A stretch of DNA of 64,000 nucleotides. Source: Janthinobacterium saanense (GTDB lineage: Bacteria > Pseudomonadota > Gammaproteobacteria > Burkholderiales > Burkholderiaceae_D). This document shows, in pieces, positions 45,667-55,266 of the stretch. The notes under the pieces were generated by a model. The model did not search any database and had not been told where the DNA came from. It worked only from the letters and a program-made list of their open reading frames with translations. The translations under genes and the position numbers were made by a program. The stretch is taken from assembly GCF_014200675.1 (NCBI RefSeq), contig NZ_JACHCI010000002.1, positions 1 through 64,000 of the forward strand. Direction: 5' to 3'. Numbering within the stretch: position 1 is the first letter of the stretch; each line of letters starts with the position of its first letter.

Positions 45667-47538
45667 TTAGTCAGCCAGCCTCAAAATCCGCCGTATTTCC
45701 AGGATCGCCTGCGGGCTTTCCTGCACGCTGTGCCAGGAGGGGATGACTTTCTCGGATTGCGCGCCGTCCAGGTGGGCGCTGGCGTAGGGCACCACGCCGT
45801 CGCTCGATGCCTGCAGTGGCACATCCGGCGTGTCGTTGCCCATGATGGAGTAGTAGCGCACCTGCGGGCTGATCGGCAGGTCGGCCACCAGGCGCACGAA
45901 CGGGTCCTTGTCGCTGAGGTTATCGATGCTGTTGGGGATGCGCAGCGGTTCACTGCTGCCCGTGTCGAGCTGGGCCAGGCTGCCGACGGCGTCCGAGAAT
46001 TGGTCCAGCATGGTGATCGGCAGGGTAATCAGGTTGGCGATCCAGCGCGCCACCTTGTGGTTGGCGAACGAGGTGCCGCGGTGTGGCGCGGCGATGAAGA
46101 TGGCGCGGTTCACTTGCGGCATGGCGCCAAATTCCAGGTAGGGCGCCAGGCCGGCGCGCACTTTTTCCGCCTTCTTGCCCTTCAAATTGTATTCTTCGGT
46201 GATGGCGTCGAGCAGGGTCGTGCTGGCATTCGAGACCATCAGGCGCGACAGCACACCACCCATGCTGTGGCCGATCAAGACCATCTCGTTGGATGCATTC
46301 GCCCTGGCCGATGGATCGAAATGGGCCAGCGTGGCATCGAGCGCCTGGCGGATGGCCAGGTTGTTGGCGGCCAGCGGCGCATTGCTGGGGTAATACACTT
46401 GCCAGATCTGGTAGCGGCGGCGCAGCTGCTCGTCACCCATCAGTTCATTGGCCACATTGATCCATGCTTCCGGACTGCTGGCCAGGCCATGCAGCATGAC
46501 GATGGTGCGTTTGTTTGGATCGTAGGGCTGCATCAGATGCACCTGCGGGCGGGCGATGCCTTCGGCGCGGCCAAACAGGGTGCGCAGCGCCTGCACGCCG
46601 AAGCCCGAGCGGGCCAGCCACAAGCCATAACCGGCCGTGAAGTTGGCGGCCACGGGCAGTTCGCGGCCGGCCATGCTGATGCTCGCGTTGCGGTAAGGGT
46701 CGGCCAGCACGATCATCAACTGCTGCGTGGCCAGCACTTCGGTGAGGGTCTTGCCTTCGAAGCGTATCAGCGCCGTGACGACCGGGAAGCGCGTTTCCTG
46801 GTAGGGCACTTCCACGCCAGATGATTGGCCAGGCTTGGGCATGACAGCCACCAGGTCGGCGCCGAAGCCGTCGCGCCGGTAGACATTGCGCAAGCCGGAA
46901 AATTTCAATGAGGTGGCAGGCAGCAGTTCTTCCGGCAGGGTGCCGTCGTGCGGCAGGCGCAGGGCCGACAACTCGCTGTCGATGTCCCAGCCCGCCACGC
47001 GGATCACCTTGCCGTCAGGGCGGTATTCGCCGCGGTGGTGGAACAGGTTGCCGACGGCTTTTTGCACGGCATAGTTATAGTAATCGCGAATCTGCGTCTG
47101 GCGCTCTTCGAAGGCCCGTTCACCGGGCGAGCGCGCCGTATAGAACAGGTAGGCGTAGGCGTAGCGGGCCGATTCCAGCCAGGCGGCCAGCACGTCGGCA
47201 TTGTTTTTCGTGCCTTGTTTTTCTTCGGTCAGCGCGCTTTCCAGCCACAGTTCGGACAGGGTGGCCAGGCGCTGCTCGTCGCTGAGCAATTCGGAGCGGG
47301 CCAGGTCGGCGCGGCAGGAGCCGGCATTGGCCTCGCAGGCGGCGATGTCGCTGCCGATGATGCGCAGCACTTCGTTTGCCGAGGCGCTCAGTTTGCCGGT
47401 GGTGAGGATGTCGCCGCGCCGCTGCTGCAGATAGTCGGCGGGAGAAATGGAACTGACGGTGACGGCGGCGCAACCGCTCAGCAGCAGCGTAGCGCACAGC
47501 AGCAGGCTGTATCGCAGGCTGCGTGTGCGCGTCAGCAT
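45667..47538 (-). CDS. Alpha/beta-hydrolase lipoprotein (lipase-like)
   Basis: 623 residues. Lipoprotein signal with lipobox LLSGC (Cys23), so likely outer-membrane anchored. The N-terminal ~330 residues are unassigned. The hydrolase core has MLHGLASSPEAWINVANEL (oxyanion loop) and nucleophile elbow GHSMGG, followed by AAPHRGTSFA and a late SDGVVPYASAHLDGA with candidate Asp/His. Resembles PGAP1/triacylglycerol-lipase-like hydrolases; substrate unknown. Followed on the same strand by no gene within the unit; the DUF481 gene precedes it by 14 bases, suggesting an operon. Confidence 0.82.
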   Translation of the reverse strand: MLTRTRSLRYSLLLCATLLLSGCAAVTVSSISPADYLQQRRGDILTTGKLSASANEVLRIIGSDIAACEANAGSCRADLARSELLSDEQRLATLSELWLESALTEEKQGTKNNADVLAAWLESARYAYAYLFYTARSPGERAFEERQTQIRDYYNYAVQKAVGNLFHHRGEYRPDGKVIRVAGWDIDSELSALRLPHDGTLPEELLPATSLKFSGLRNVYRRDGFGADLVAVMPKPGQSSGVEVPYQETRFPVVTALIRFEGKTLTEVLATQQLMIVLADPYRNASISMAGRELPVAANFTAGYGLWLARSGFGVQALRTLFGRAEGIARPQVHLMQPYDPNKRTIVMLHGLASSPEAWINVANELMGDEQLRRRYQIWQVYYPSNAPLAANNLAIRQALDATLAHFDPSARANASNEMVLIGHSMGGVLSRLMVSNASTTLLDAITEEYNLKGKKAEKVRAGLAPYLEFGAMPQVNRAIFIAAPHRGTSFANHKVARWIANLITLPITMLDQFSDAVGSLAQLDTGSSEPLRIPNSIDNLSDKDPFVRLVADLPISPQVRYYSIMGNDTPDVPLQASSDGVVPYASAHLDGAQSEKVIPSWHSVQESPQAILEIRRILRLAD

Positions 47539-47552
47539 GTGCGTTGCCTGCC

Positions 47553-48356
47553 TCAGAACGAGTACACCAGGGTCAAGGAAGTCTGGGTATCGGTGTTTTT
47601 CTTGTCTTCAGGGACGTGCGTATCGCTACGGGCGCTGAAGGCGGCCTTCATCTGCATGGTGCCGTTGATCTTGGTGCTGAGCGCCGTCTCGGCGATCGAG
47701 TGGGTGTTCGAGGTGCCGCGTTCGACGCTGAGCGTTTGCGAGAACAGGGCCGACTGGCTGATTTTCCATTTCATGGCGGCCGCGCCACGTATCGTGAGCC
47801 CATGTTCCGATTCGCCGGTTTCCGAGGTGCCGTTGAAGTAGCCTGGACCGACTTCGACGTCCAGGCTCTTGTCGTCCGACTGGTACCAGCGCGAGCCATG
47901 ACCGACTGCCAGGGTCGAGTATCGGGTATAGGCGCCGAAGCGGTCGTTGACGTGCGTGGCCAGCACAAACAGTTTTTCGTTTTCCGTCGTCAGCTTGTAA
48001 GCCGCCTTGGCGGACGCTGAAAAGCGTTCGGCCGAGCGCTCGCGGATTTTCTGGCCTTCTTCGTTGGTGGTTTCGTCTTCCTTGAAATAGCCGCTGAAAA
48101 TATACTGGTTACTCCAGTTGTCGAGCTCCTGGCGCGCATCGATCTTGCCGGTCACCGACGTGCCGACGGTATTGCCGGTGGTGGTGATGGCGCCCAGTTC
48201 GGCCGAGGTGGCCCAACTGCCGATGGGGATTTCGTCAAACAGTACCGTTTGCTTGATCGGTTTGCTGTCCTTGGGATCTTTGGCGTCGATGGCATAGGCG
48301 CCGCCGTGGGCGATGGACAATGCCAGCGCCAGTGCGAGAGTAGTGGTCGATTTCAT
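47553..48356 (-). CDS. DUF481 outer-membrane protein (YdiY-like)
   Basis: 267 residues from the ATG at 48356 with a signal peptide ending near GGAYA. The mature part begins with IPIGSWATSAELGAITTTGNT, the usual first strands of the DUF481 beta-barrel, followed by many alternating strands (GKIDARQELDNWSNQYIFSGYF) and ends with a C-terminal aromatic (VYSF) typical of outer-membrane barrels. It was first noted as salt-induced in some bacteria. It is 14 bases before the hydrolase lipoprotein gene in the same direction, suggesting a shared envelope role. Confidence 0.85.
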   Translation of the reverse strand: MKSTTTLALALALSIAHGGAYAIDAKDPKDSKPIKQTVLFDEIPIGSWATSAELGAITTTGNTVGTSVTGKIDARQELDNWSNQYIFSGYFKEDETTNEEGQKIRERSAERFSASAKAAYKLTTENEKLFVLATHVNDRFGAYTRYSTLAVGHGSRWYQSDDKSLDVEVGPGYFNGTSETGESEHGLTIRGAAAMKWKISQSALFSQTLSVERGTSNTHSIAETALSTKINGTMQMKAAFSARSDTHVPEDKKNTDTQTSLTLVYSF

Positions 48357-48600
48357 GGCTATAAGCGTGTCTTTGGCCAGTGCGTCAGCGGTGACGTACT
48401 GCCTGCGGTTCGTCAATTGGTTAGCGATGACGCTGAGGGCCGCCGGCACGGGGCATCAACACCGTGTGCGCGGGCGCGGCCTATCATTGTCGAGGCCGTA
48501 TTGTACCTGAGCCTGTGTGCTATCCGCTGATCGCTTGCCATCTTGTCTGGCGTGGGAATGCTGGTATAGTGATTCCTGACTTGATACTGGATAGTGATCG

Positions 48601-48975
48601 ATGAAAAAGCTGGTTTGTGGCGCTGCCTTGCTGGCCGCTGGTTTTGCTGGTGCGCAGGCTCCTGCGCCTGTGCCGGCGGTGGAGACTCCGCCAGCTGCAC
48701 CGCAATTGACGCAGCCGATGATACGTGACGCCGTGCACGCCGTGCTGGCGGAAGACGCCAAAGCCGCCGAGGGGCAGCCCGTGGTGCAGCAGGTGACGAT
48801 ACGCGCCGATAAATATGAAAAATTTGCCGCCGCCTTCAGTGAGGCGAAAGTGCCCGACTGCCTGCATGAAGACGGTTTGAAGCGCCAGCCGACCAATATC
48901 GGGCCGATCGGCCTGGGCGGCATCCTGGCGCTACCGTTCGTGGCGGTGGCCAAGCTGCGCGGCAAATGTAATTGA
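48601..48975 (+). CDS. Small exported hypothetical protein
   Basis: 124 residues with a signal peptide ending near FAGAQA, followed by a Pro/Ala-rich segment, a helical middle (MIRDAVHAVLAEDAKAAEG), and a short hydrophobic stretch near the end (GGILALPFVAVAKL). Two Cys (PDCLHEDG and the second-to-last residue) may pair. No family recognised; convergent with leuD. Confidence 0.65.
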   Translation: MKKLVCGAALLAAGFAGAQAPAPVPAVETPPAAPQLTQPMIRDAVHAVLAEDAKAAEGQPVVQQVTIRADKYEKFAAAFSEAKVPDCLHEDGLKRQPTNIGPIGLGGILALPFVAVAKLRGKCN

Positions 48976-48986
48976 CTACAAGATGA

Positions 48987-49616
48987 CTACAAGACCCGTA
49001 TCCACGGCTGCGCCGCCACGTGGCGCTGCTCGAACGCTACGATCTGCGGCATTGACTGCAGGGTCAGGGCGACCATGTCCATGCCATCGACCAGCATGCG
49101 GCGCGAGCGTGGCGCCAGCGCGAAGGGCGTGAGCGTGCCGTCCGGCGCGGTGATCGTCATCGCCAGCAGGTCGATCTCCAATGTTGGCTGCGCTGCCTGC
49201 GCCAGCGCGGCCACCAGCGCATCGATGGCGGCTTGCTCGAGCATGATGGGCAGCAAACGGTTATTGAGCGCATTGCCATAGAAGATTTCACCATAGCTGG
49301 GGGCGATCACGGCGGCGATGCCGAACTGCTGCAAACCCCATACGGCGTGTTCGCGGCTGGAACCGCAGCCGAAATTCGAGCCGGCGATCAGGATGCGCGT
49401 TGCCTCGTAACCCGGCTGGTTCAGGATGCAATCGGTGTGCGGCTGGCCATCACCATCGAAGCGCAGGTCATACAGCAAGCCCCGGTCCAGCCCTTGCTTG
49501 CTGATGGTGCGCAGGAATTGCTTGGGCATGATCTGGTCGGTGTCCAGGTTATCGATCAGCAGCGGCGCCGCCAGGCCGGCGATCCTTGTCAATTGTTCAG
49601 GCATGTGATTACTCAT
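48987..49616 (-). CDS. leuD: LeuD-type small subunit of an isopropylmalate dehydratase-like enzyme
   Basis: 209 residues from the ATG at 49616. Swivel domain with LLIDNLDTDQIMPKQFL, SNFGCGSSREHAVWGL and the small-subunit APSYGEIFYGNALNNRLLPI. Pairs with the adjacent LeuC to form an aconitase-fold hydro-lyase. Its start overlaps the leuC stop by four bases. In leucine synthesis it isomerises 2- to 3-isopropylmalate, but the dehalogenase-like partner gene and absence of leuB raise the chance of a different substrate. Confidence 0.88.
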   Translation of the reverse strand: MSNHMPEQLTRIAGLAAPLLIDNLDTDQIMPKQFLRTISKQGLDRGLLYDLRFDGDGQPHTDCILNQPGYEATRILIAGSNFGCGSSREHAVWGLQQFGIAAVIAPSYGEIFYGNALNNRLLPIMLEQAAIDALVAALAQAAQPTLEIDLLAMTITAPDGTLTPFALAPRSRRMLVDGMDMVALTLQSMPQIVAFEQRHVAAQPWIRVL

Positions 49617-51040
49617 TGTGCGTGCTCCAGTGTGCGGACGTCGCTGATGACGCCCGTGATCGCGGCGGCGGCCGCCATCGCAGGACTCATCAGATGCGTG
49701 CGGCTGGCACGGCCCTGCCGTCCTTCGAAATTGCGGTTGGTGGTCGAGGCGCAGCGCTCCAGCGGCGACAAGACGTCGTCGTTCATGGCCAGGCACATCG
49801 AGCAGCCAGGCTGGCGCCACTCGAAACCGGCGGCGATGAAAATGTCGGCCAGGCCTTCCGCCTCGGCCTGGCGGCGCACGGCGCCCGATCCCGGCACCAC
49901 CATGGCGCGCACCTTGTGCGCGACCTTGTGCGTGCCCACGATGGCGGCGGCGGCGCGCAAGTCTTCGATGCGGCTATTCGTGCACGAACCGATGAAGACG
50001 CGGTCGATCGGCAGACCCATGATGGGTTCGCCGGCTTGCAGGCCCATGTAGGCGAGCGCCTTGCGGGCCATTGCCGGTGCGTGCGGGTCCGCGCTGCCTG
50101 ATGCATCATCGGGGCCGGGAATGCGCGCATTGACGGCCATGCCCTGGTCCGGGCTGGTGCCCCAGGTGACATAGGGCGCGACCTCGCTGGCGTCGAATAC
50201 GTGTTCCAGGTCGAACACGGCGTTCGCATCGCTATGCAGTTCGTCCCACAGCGCCGGCAGGGCACCGTCGCGGAAGGGGGCGGCGTGGCTGCGCAGGTAG
50301 TCGCGCGTTGCGCTGTCTGGCGCGATCAGCGCGGCGCGGGCGCCTGCTTCCACCGCCATATTACACAAGGTCATGCGCGCCTCGACGGACAGCGCGGTGA
50401 TGGCCGTGCCGCAGAATTCCACCGCATAACCGCGCGCGCCCTGTGCACCGAGGCGGTTGATCAGGTACAAGGTCAGGTCCTTGACCGAGGTGCCGCGCGC
50501 CAGCTGGCCATCAATGCGCACGCGCATGCTCTGCGCCACCCGGTAGACCAGCGTCTGCGTGGCCAGGATATGCTCGACTTCGGAAGTGCCCACGCCAAAG
50601 CCCAGCGCCCCCAGCGCGCCATAGGTGGTGGTGTGGCTGTCGCCGCACAGGATCACCATGCCGGGGCGCACCAGGCCCTGTTCCGGCGCGATGATGTGCT
50701 CAATGCCCTGGTCCATGTCATTGGTGTCGTACAGGCGGATGCCGTGGCGTTCGCAATTGCGGCGCAGATTGAGCGCCAGCAGGCTGGACGCCGGGTCGCC
50801 GATCACGCGCTGGCCGACCGCCAGCGGCGCGGTGGGAATGATGTGCGAGACGACCGCCAGTTGCTGGCCAGGGCGCAGCACGGCGCGCTGCTTGTCATGC
50901 AGGCTGCTGAAGGCTTGCGGACTGGTGTACTCGTTCATGATATGCAGGTCGGCGTACAGCAGCACGTGGTCCGCGTCGAGGTGTTCGACGGTGTGGCTAT
51001 CGACCAGTTTCTGGTAAAGCGTGGCTGGCCGGGAGGTCAT
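49613..51040 (-). CDS. leuC: LeuC-type large subunit, [4Fe-4S] hydro-lyase
   Basis: 475 residues. Iron-sulphur ligands are in FIGSCTNSRIEDLRAA and PGCSMCLAMNDDVL, with CGDSHTTTYGALGALGFGVGTSEVEHILATQTL as the family signature. Both overlaps, with leuD (four bases) and with the preceding hydrolase gene (four bases), show a single translationally coupled operon. The assignment to leucine synthesis is by similarity only; related subunits dehydrate citramalate or dimethylmalate. Confidence 0.9.
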   Translation of the reverse strand: MTSRPATLYQKLVDSHTVEHLDADHVLLYADLHIMNEYTSPQAFSSLHDKQRAVLRPGQQLAVVSHIIPTAPLAVGQRVIGDPASSLLALNLRRNCERHGIRLYDTNDMDQGIEHIIAPEQGLVRPGMVILCGDSHTTTYGALGALGFGVGTSEVEHILATQTLVYRVAQSMRVRIDGQLARGTSVKDLTLYLINRLGAQGARGYAVEFCGTAITALSVEARMTLCNMAVEAGARAALIAPDSATRDYLRSHAAPFRDGALPALWDELHSDANAVFDLEHVFDASEVAPYVTWGTSPDQGMAVNARIPGPDDASGSADPHAPAMARKALAYMGLQAGEPIMGLPIDRVFIGSCTNSRIEDLRAAAAIVGTHKVAHKVRAMVVPGSGAVRRQAEAEGLADIFIAAGFEWRQPGCSMCLAMNDDVLSPLERCASTTNRNFEGRQGRASRTHLMSPAMAAAAAITGVISDVRTLEHAQ

Positions 51041-51939
51041 GGCTGGCTTTCAACAGGGGTTGGACCCAGCAGGAAGGGCAGGGTGGCGGCCAGCAGTCCG
51101 GCTGGATTTTCCTCGGGGATGTAATGGCCGCAGGGCAGGGCCTGGCCCTGTACCTGCTCGGCCAGCAGCTGCCATTCGGCCAGCGGGTCGAAGCAGCGCC
51201 CGACCACGCCATCGGCGCCCCACAGGGCCAGCATGGGGCAGGTGATGCGCTTGCCGGCGGCCAGGTCGGCCCGTTCATGGTCCAGGTCGATGCTGGCGCT
51301 GGCCCGGTAGTCTTCGCATATGCCATGGATGGTGGCCGGGTCGCGCAGGCAGCGCAGGTATTCGGCATACGCTTGCGGCGTGAATGGCGCCAGTCCGGCC
51401 GAACGGCCGCCTATGGTGTACTGCAGGTAGGCGTCCGGGTTGCCGCTCACCAGCAGCTCGGGGAACGGCGCCGGGCGTATCAGGAAAAACCAGTGGAAAT
51501 AGCTGGTGGCGAACTCGCGGTCGGTTTTTTCATACATGGCCAGCGTGGGGGCGATGTCGAGCACCACCAACCGTGTTATGCGTTCAGGGTGGTCGAGCGC
51601 CATGCGGTAGGCGACCCGGCCGCCACGGTCATGCGCCATCACCAGGAAACGCTCAAAGCCCAGCAGCTGCATCAGCCGCACTTGTTCATTGCCCATCTCG
51701 CGCTTCGAATAATTGCTGTGATCAGGCAGACCGGCCGGCTTGCCGCTGTCGCCATAACCGCGCAGGTCGGCGGCGATCACCGTGAAGTGGCGTGCCAGCT
51801 GGGCCGCCACCTTGTGCCAGATGACGTGGGTTTGCGGGTGGCCGTGCAACAGCAGCAGGGCCGGGCCGGAACCGCCACGCACATAATGCACGGGCGAGCC
51901 ATCGACATCTAGGGTGTGGGAAGTGAAATGCTCGAACAT
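51037..51939 (-). CDS. Alpha/beta hydrolase, haloacetate (fluoroacetate) dehalogenase-like
   Basis: 300 residues from the ATG at 51939 (AGGAGA upstream). Nucleophile Asp104 is in HDRGGR; Arg105 and Arg108 correspond to the carboxylate-binding arginines of fluoroacetate dehalogenase, and His149-Trp150 and Tyr211 to its halide pocket. GCGHYIP-like segment CGHYIPEENP supplies the catalytic His. The family hydrolyses haloacetates to glycolate; similar proteins also include epoxide hydrolases. It opens the leuCD operon, with a divergent LysR gene. Confidence 0.82.
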   Translation of the reverse strand: MFEHFTSHTLDVDGSPVHYVRGGSGPALLLLHGHPQTHVIWHKVAAQLARHFTVIAADLRGYGDSGKPAGLPDHSNYSKREMGNEQVRLMQLLGFERFLVMAHDRGGRVAYRMALDHPERITRLVVLDIAPTLAMYEKTDREFATSYFHWFFLIRPAPFPELLVSGNPDAYLQYTIGGRSAGLAPFTPQAYAEYLRCLRDPATIHGICEDYRASASIDLDHERADLAAGKRITCPMLALWGADGVVGRCFDPLAEWQLLAEQVQGQALPCGHYIPEENPAGLLAATLPFLLGPTPVESQP

Positions 51940-52052
51940 GGCGTCTCCTGCAAAACGTAAGTAGGGTGATGATTGGTATGCCTGCATTCTAGGATAGTTT
52001 TGCTGCGATATAATGTGCTCAAGATTAAGCCATTATTTCTTTGGAGTGAAGA

Positions 52053-52958
52053 ATGAGTGCTGTTTCGGACCTGGCTTTCTTTGCCATGCTGGTCAAGCAT
52101 GGCAGCATGGCGGCGGTGGCGCGCGAGATGGGCGTGACGCCGCCCGTGATCAGCAAGACCCTGGCCAGCCTGGAAGCGCGGCTGGGCGTGCGCCTGCTGA
52201 ACCGCAGCACCCGGCGCATGAGCGTGACGCAGGAGGGTGAGTTGTATTTTGCGCAAGGCTCGCGCATCCTGGCTGAAATCGAGGAGCTGGAAAGCACGGT
52301 GGCGGCCAGCCGCGCCGCACCGCGTGGCCTGTTGCGCGTGAATGCCAGCATCGGTTTCGGGCGGCGCCATATCGGCCCGGCGATTACTGCGTTTGCACGC
52401 GAATATCCCGAGGTGGAAGTGCAACTGCAGGTCAGCGACCGGCCCGCCAACCTGGCCGATACGGCGTTCGATGTGGGCATCCGCATCGGCGCGTTGCCCG
52501 ATTCGCGCCTGTATGCGCGCCGTATCGCGGCCAATGAGCGCTGGCTGTGCGCGGCGCCCCAGTATTTGCGCGGCAAACCGCCGCTTGCCGTGCCGCGCGA
52601 CCTGGCACGCCACCAGTGCATCGTGCTGCGCGAAAATGACGCTGCCTATGGCCACTGGACCTTGTACCAGGGCCGGAACCAGGAAAGCGTCAAGGTGCGC
52701 GGCAAGCTCAGTACCAACCATGGCGAAATCGCGCTCGACTGGGCGCTGGACGGGCAGGGCATCGTGCAGCGATCGCAGTGGGATGTGGCGCCGTATCTGC
52801 GTTCGGGACGGCTGGTGCGCGTGCTGCCCGAGTGGAGTCTGGCGCCGGCCGACATCTTTGCCGTGTATCCGGAAAAGCTGAACCTGTCGGCCCGCGTGAC
52901 GGCGTTTATCGATTTCCTGCAGCGTCATTTCGCCACCACCGCACGCCAGGACTGGTAA
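52053..52958 (+). CDS. LysR-family regulator, divergent from the dehalogenase-leuCD operon
   Basis: 301 residues. N-terminal helix-turn-helix (LAFFAMLVKHGSMAAVAREMGVTPPVISKTLASLEARLGVRLLNRSTRRM) and DmlR-type effector domain (VNASIGFGRRHIGPAITAFAREYPEVEVQLQVSDRP). 113 bp separate its start from the hydrolase start. Likely controls that operon in response to its substrate. Confidence 0.9.
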   Translation: MSAVSDLAFFAMLVKHGSMAAVAREMGVTPPVISKTLASLEARLGVRLLNRSTRRMSVTQEGELYFAQGSRILAEIEELESTVAASRAAPRGLLRVNASIGFGRRHIGPAITAFAREYPEVEVQLQVSDRPANLADTAFDVGIRIGALPDSRLYARRIAANERWLCAAPQYLRGKPPLAVPRDLARHQCIVLRENDAAYGHWTLYQGRNQESVKVRGKLSTNHGEIALDWALDGQGIVQRSQWDVAPYLRSGRLVRVLPEWSLAPADIFAVYPEKLNLSARVTAFIDFLQRHFATTARQDW

Positions 52959-53024
52959 GCCGGCGCTGCCTGGCGTATGCTGCGCGTATTCACCGATTTA
53001 CTCCATTTCTACAAGGAATACCCC

Positions 53025-53711
53025 GTGCGCTGCCTGGTCATCGAAGACGAAGCCGATACATCCCGTTATATCTGCGCCGGCTTGCGCGAGGCGGGCCACG
53101 ACGTCACCGCCTGCGACAACGGCATCGACGGCATGCGCCTGGCCTGCGGCGAAGAATGGGATGCCCTGATACTGGACCGCTTGCTGCCCGGCGAGCTCGA
53201 TGGCCTGGCCATCGTTGCGCGCCTGCGCGGCCTGGGCCGCAATACGCCGGTGCTGGTGCTGTCGGCGCTGTCGAGCGTCGACGAGCGCGTGCGCGGCCTG
53301 CGTAGCGGCGGCGACGATTATCTGTCCAAACCATTTGCGATTGCCGAACTGCTGGCGCGCATCGAGGCGCTGCTGCGCCGCGCCGCACCGGTGCCGGACG
53401 CCACCCAATTGCAGGTGGCCGACCTGGTGCTCGACATGCGCACCATGCGCGTGACGCGCGCCAACCGCCAGATTGCGCTGCAGCCGCGTGAATTTCGTTT
53501 GCTGGAATACCTGATGCGCCATCAGGGCCAGTCCGTCACGCGCGCCATGCTGCTCGAAGCCGTGTGGGATTATCATTTTGACCCGCAAACCAACGTCATC
53601 GACGTGCAGGTCAGCCGCCTGCGCACCAAGATTGACAAGGAGTTTTCCCCGCCGCTGATCCACACGGTGCGCGGCGTGGGCTATACGCTGGGCGTGCTGG
53701 ATGGTGGCTAA
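53025..53711 (+). CDS. OmpR-family response regulator
   Basis: 228 residues from a GTG at 53025 preceded by AAGGAA; a longer frame from 52977 is unlikely because the domain begins RCLVIEDEADTSRY at the GTG. Phospho-Asp51 in LILDRLLPGE, then DYLSKPFAIAELLARI, and a winged-helix C-terminus (QPREFRLLEYLMRHQGQSVTRAMLLEAVWDYHFDP). It shares the TAATG overlap with the kinase that follows. Confidence 0.92.
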   Translation: MRCLVIEDEADTSRYICAGLREAGHDVTACDNGIDGMRLACGEEWDALILDRLLPGELDGLAIVARLRGLGRNTPVLVLSALSSVDERVRGLRSGGDDYLSKPFAIAELLARIEALLRRAAPVPDATQLQVADLVLDMRTMRVTRANRQIALQPREFRLLEYLMRHQGQSVTRAMLLEAVWDYHFDPQTNVIDVQVSRLRTKIDKEFSPPLIHTVRGVGYTLGVLDGG

Positions 53712-55081
53712 TGGCGGGACATAATATCCACCGCTCCATCGCGGCCCGATTGGCGCTGGGCTATGGCTTGCTGACGGCGCTGTCTATCGCCGTCGTCTGT
53801 GGCGTGTTCTATGTCGGCACCATCGGCGTGCTGGACCGCAGCGTGGACCACAAGCTGGTGGTGCTGTCCGGTCGCCTGGCCTCGCTGTACGATGTGAACG
53901 ATGGCGGCGGCGCCGTGTCCGCTGAAATCGCCCATTTGCTGACCGACCGCACCGACAGCGATACCGAGATCTTTTTGCTGGTGGACGCCGATGGCAAGCG
54001 CATCTCGGGCAATCTGTCGGAATGGCCAGACCCCACCAGCCCGGTGGGCCGGCTGCTGCACCGCGAGGTGACGCGTGAAGGCCGGCGCGTGCCGGCGCGG
54101 CTGCTGATACGCGACCTCGACGGCGGTGCGCGTTTGTTCGTGGGCCGCGACATGGAAGAGGGCGAATCGATCCGCAGCCTGGTGGTGCGCTCGCTGGCCT
54201 TTGGCGGCGGCGCGGCCGTGCTGCTGGCGGTGGCCGGTGCGCTGCTGTTCCGGCGCCAGCTCGAAGCGCGTATCGGACGCATCCGCCGCACGGCGGCCGA
54301 CATCGAGGCCGGTGACCTGAGCCAGCGCATCCCGGTGACCAGCGATGATGAATTCGGCTTGCTGAGCCGCGACATCAACCGCATGCTGGACCGCATCGAA
54401 CATTTGATGGAAGGCGTGCGGCATGTGTCGAACGCGATTGCGCACGACTTGCGCACGCCGCTGGGCCGTATCCGCAACAAGCTCGATGGCGCCCTGCGTG
54501 TCGCTGCCGAGGTGCAGACGCGTGAAGGCCACGCACTGGCGGCGCAGGCGGCCATCGACGATATCGATGAACTGACCCGTGTATTCGACAAGCTGCTGCA
54601 GATCGCCGCTGCCGAATCGGGCATGCGGCCCGAAAATTTCAGCGACATCGATTTGCACCAGATCGGCGCCGACATCGTGGAAATGTATGAGGCCACGGCC
54701 GACGAGCGCGGCGTGCTGCTGGTGCAGATGTATGGTCAGGACGTGCCGGCGCGCGGCGACCGCAATTTGCTGGGCAGTGCGCTGGCCAGCCTGGTCGACA
54801 ACGCCATCAAGTATGCGGGACCGGGGGCGACGGTGGAAGTGTCGGCCGGCACGGATGAAAATGGCAGCTGGCTGGCCGTGCGCGACAACGGCCCTGGCGT
54901 GCCGCCCGAAGAATTGCCGAAACTGACGCAGCGCTTTTATCGTCTCGACAAGAGCCGTCACTTGCCCGGCAATGGCCTGGGCCTGTCCATCGTGGCGGCC
55001 ATCGCGGCCCTGCACGGCGGCAGCCTGGTGATCGAGGATGCGGCGCCTGGCCTGTGCATACGTTTGCGCCTGCTGCGTTAA
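53711..55081 (+). CDS. Sensor histidine kinase partnering the OmpR-type regulator
   Basis: 456 residues. Two membrane helices (~10-40 and ~160-180) enclose a periplasmic sensor; HAMP (~180-235); phospho-His245 in NAIAHDLRTPLGRIR; and ATP-binding motifs NAIKYA, VRDNGPGVP and GNGLGLSIVAAIA. Overlaps the regulator gene by one base, so the two are coupled. The signal is unknown. Confidence 0.93.
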   Translation: MAGHNIHRSIAARLALGYGLLTALSIAVVCGVFYVGTIGVLDRSVDHKLVVLSGRLASLYDVNDGGGAVSAEIAHLLTDRTDSDTEIFLLVDADGKRISGNLSEWPDPTSPVGRLLHREVTREGRRVPARLLIRDLDGGARLFVGRDMEEGESIRSLVVRSLAFGGGAAVLLAVAGALLFRRQLEARIGRIRRTAADIEAGDLSQRIPVTSDDEFGLLSRDINRMLDRIEHLMEGVRHVSNAIAHDLRTPLGRIRNKLDGALRVAAEVQTREGHALAAQAAIDDIDELTRVFDKLLQIAAAESGMRPENFSDIDLHQIGADIVEMYEATADERGVLLVQMYGQDVPARGDRNLLGSALASLVDNAIKYAGPGATVEVSAGTDENGSWLAVRDNGPGVPPEELPKLTQRFYRLDKSRHLPGNGLGLSIVAAIAALHGGSLVIEDAAPGLCIRLRLLR

Positions 55082-55266
55082 TTCATCAGTATTGCCAGTG
55101 TCATTGTTGTGCATTGGCACATTACCAACTTGTAACCCCTGTCTTTTCAACAGCCACCTATCATCGGCGCTACCTGGCGTAGAGCGGCTTTGATTGGTGG
55201 CTGTCTGCGCCGGGCCGCACGCGGCCGATGCCGCGCTTATTTCGCTGTTCGCCGCAGAGACGTTTC

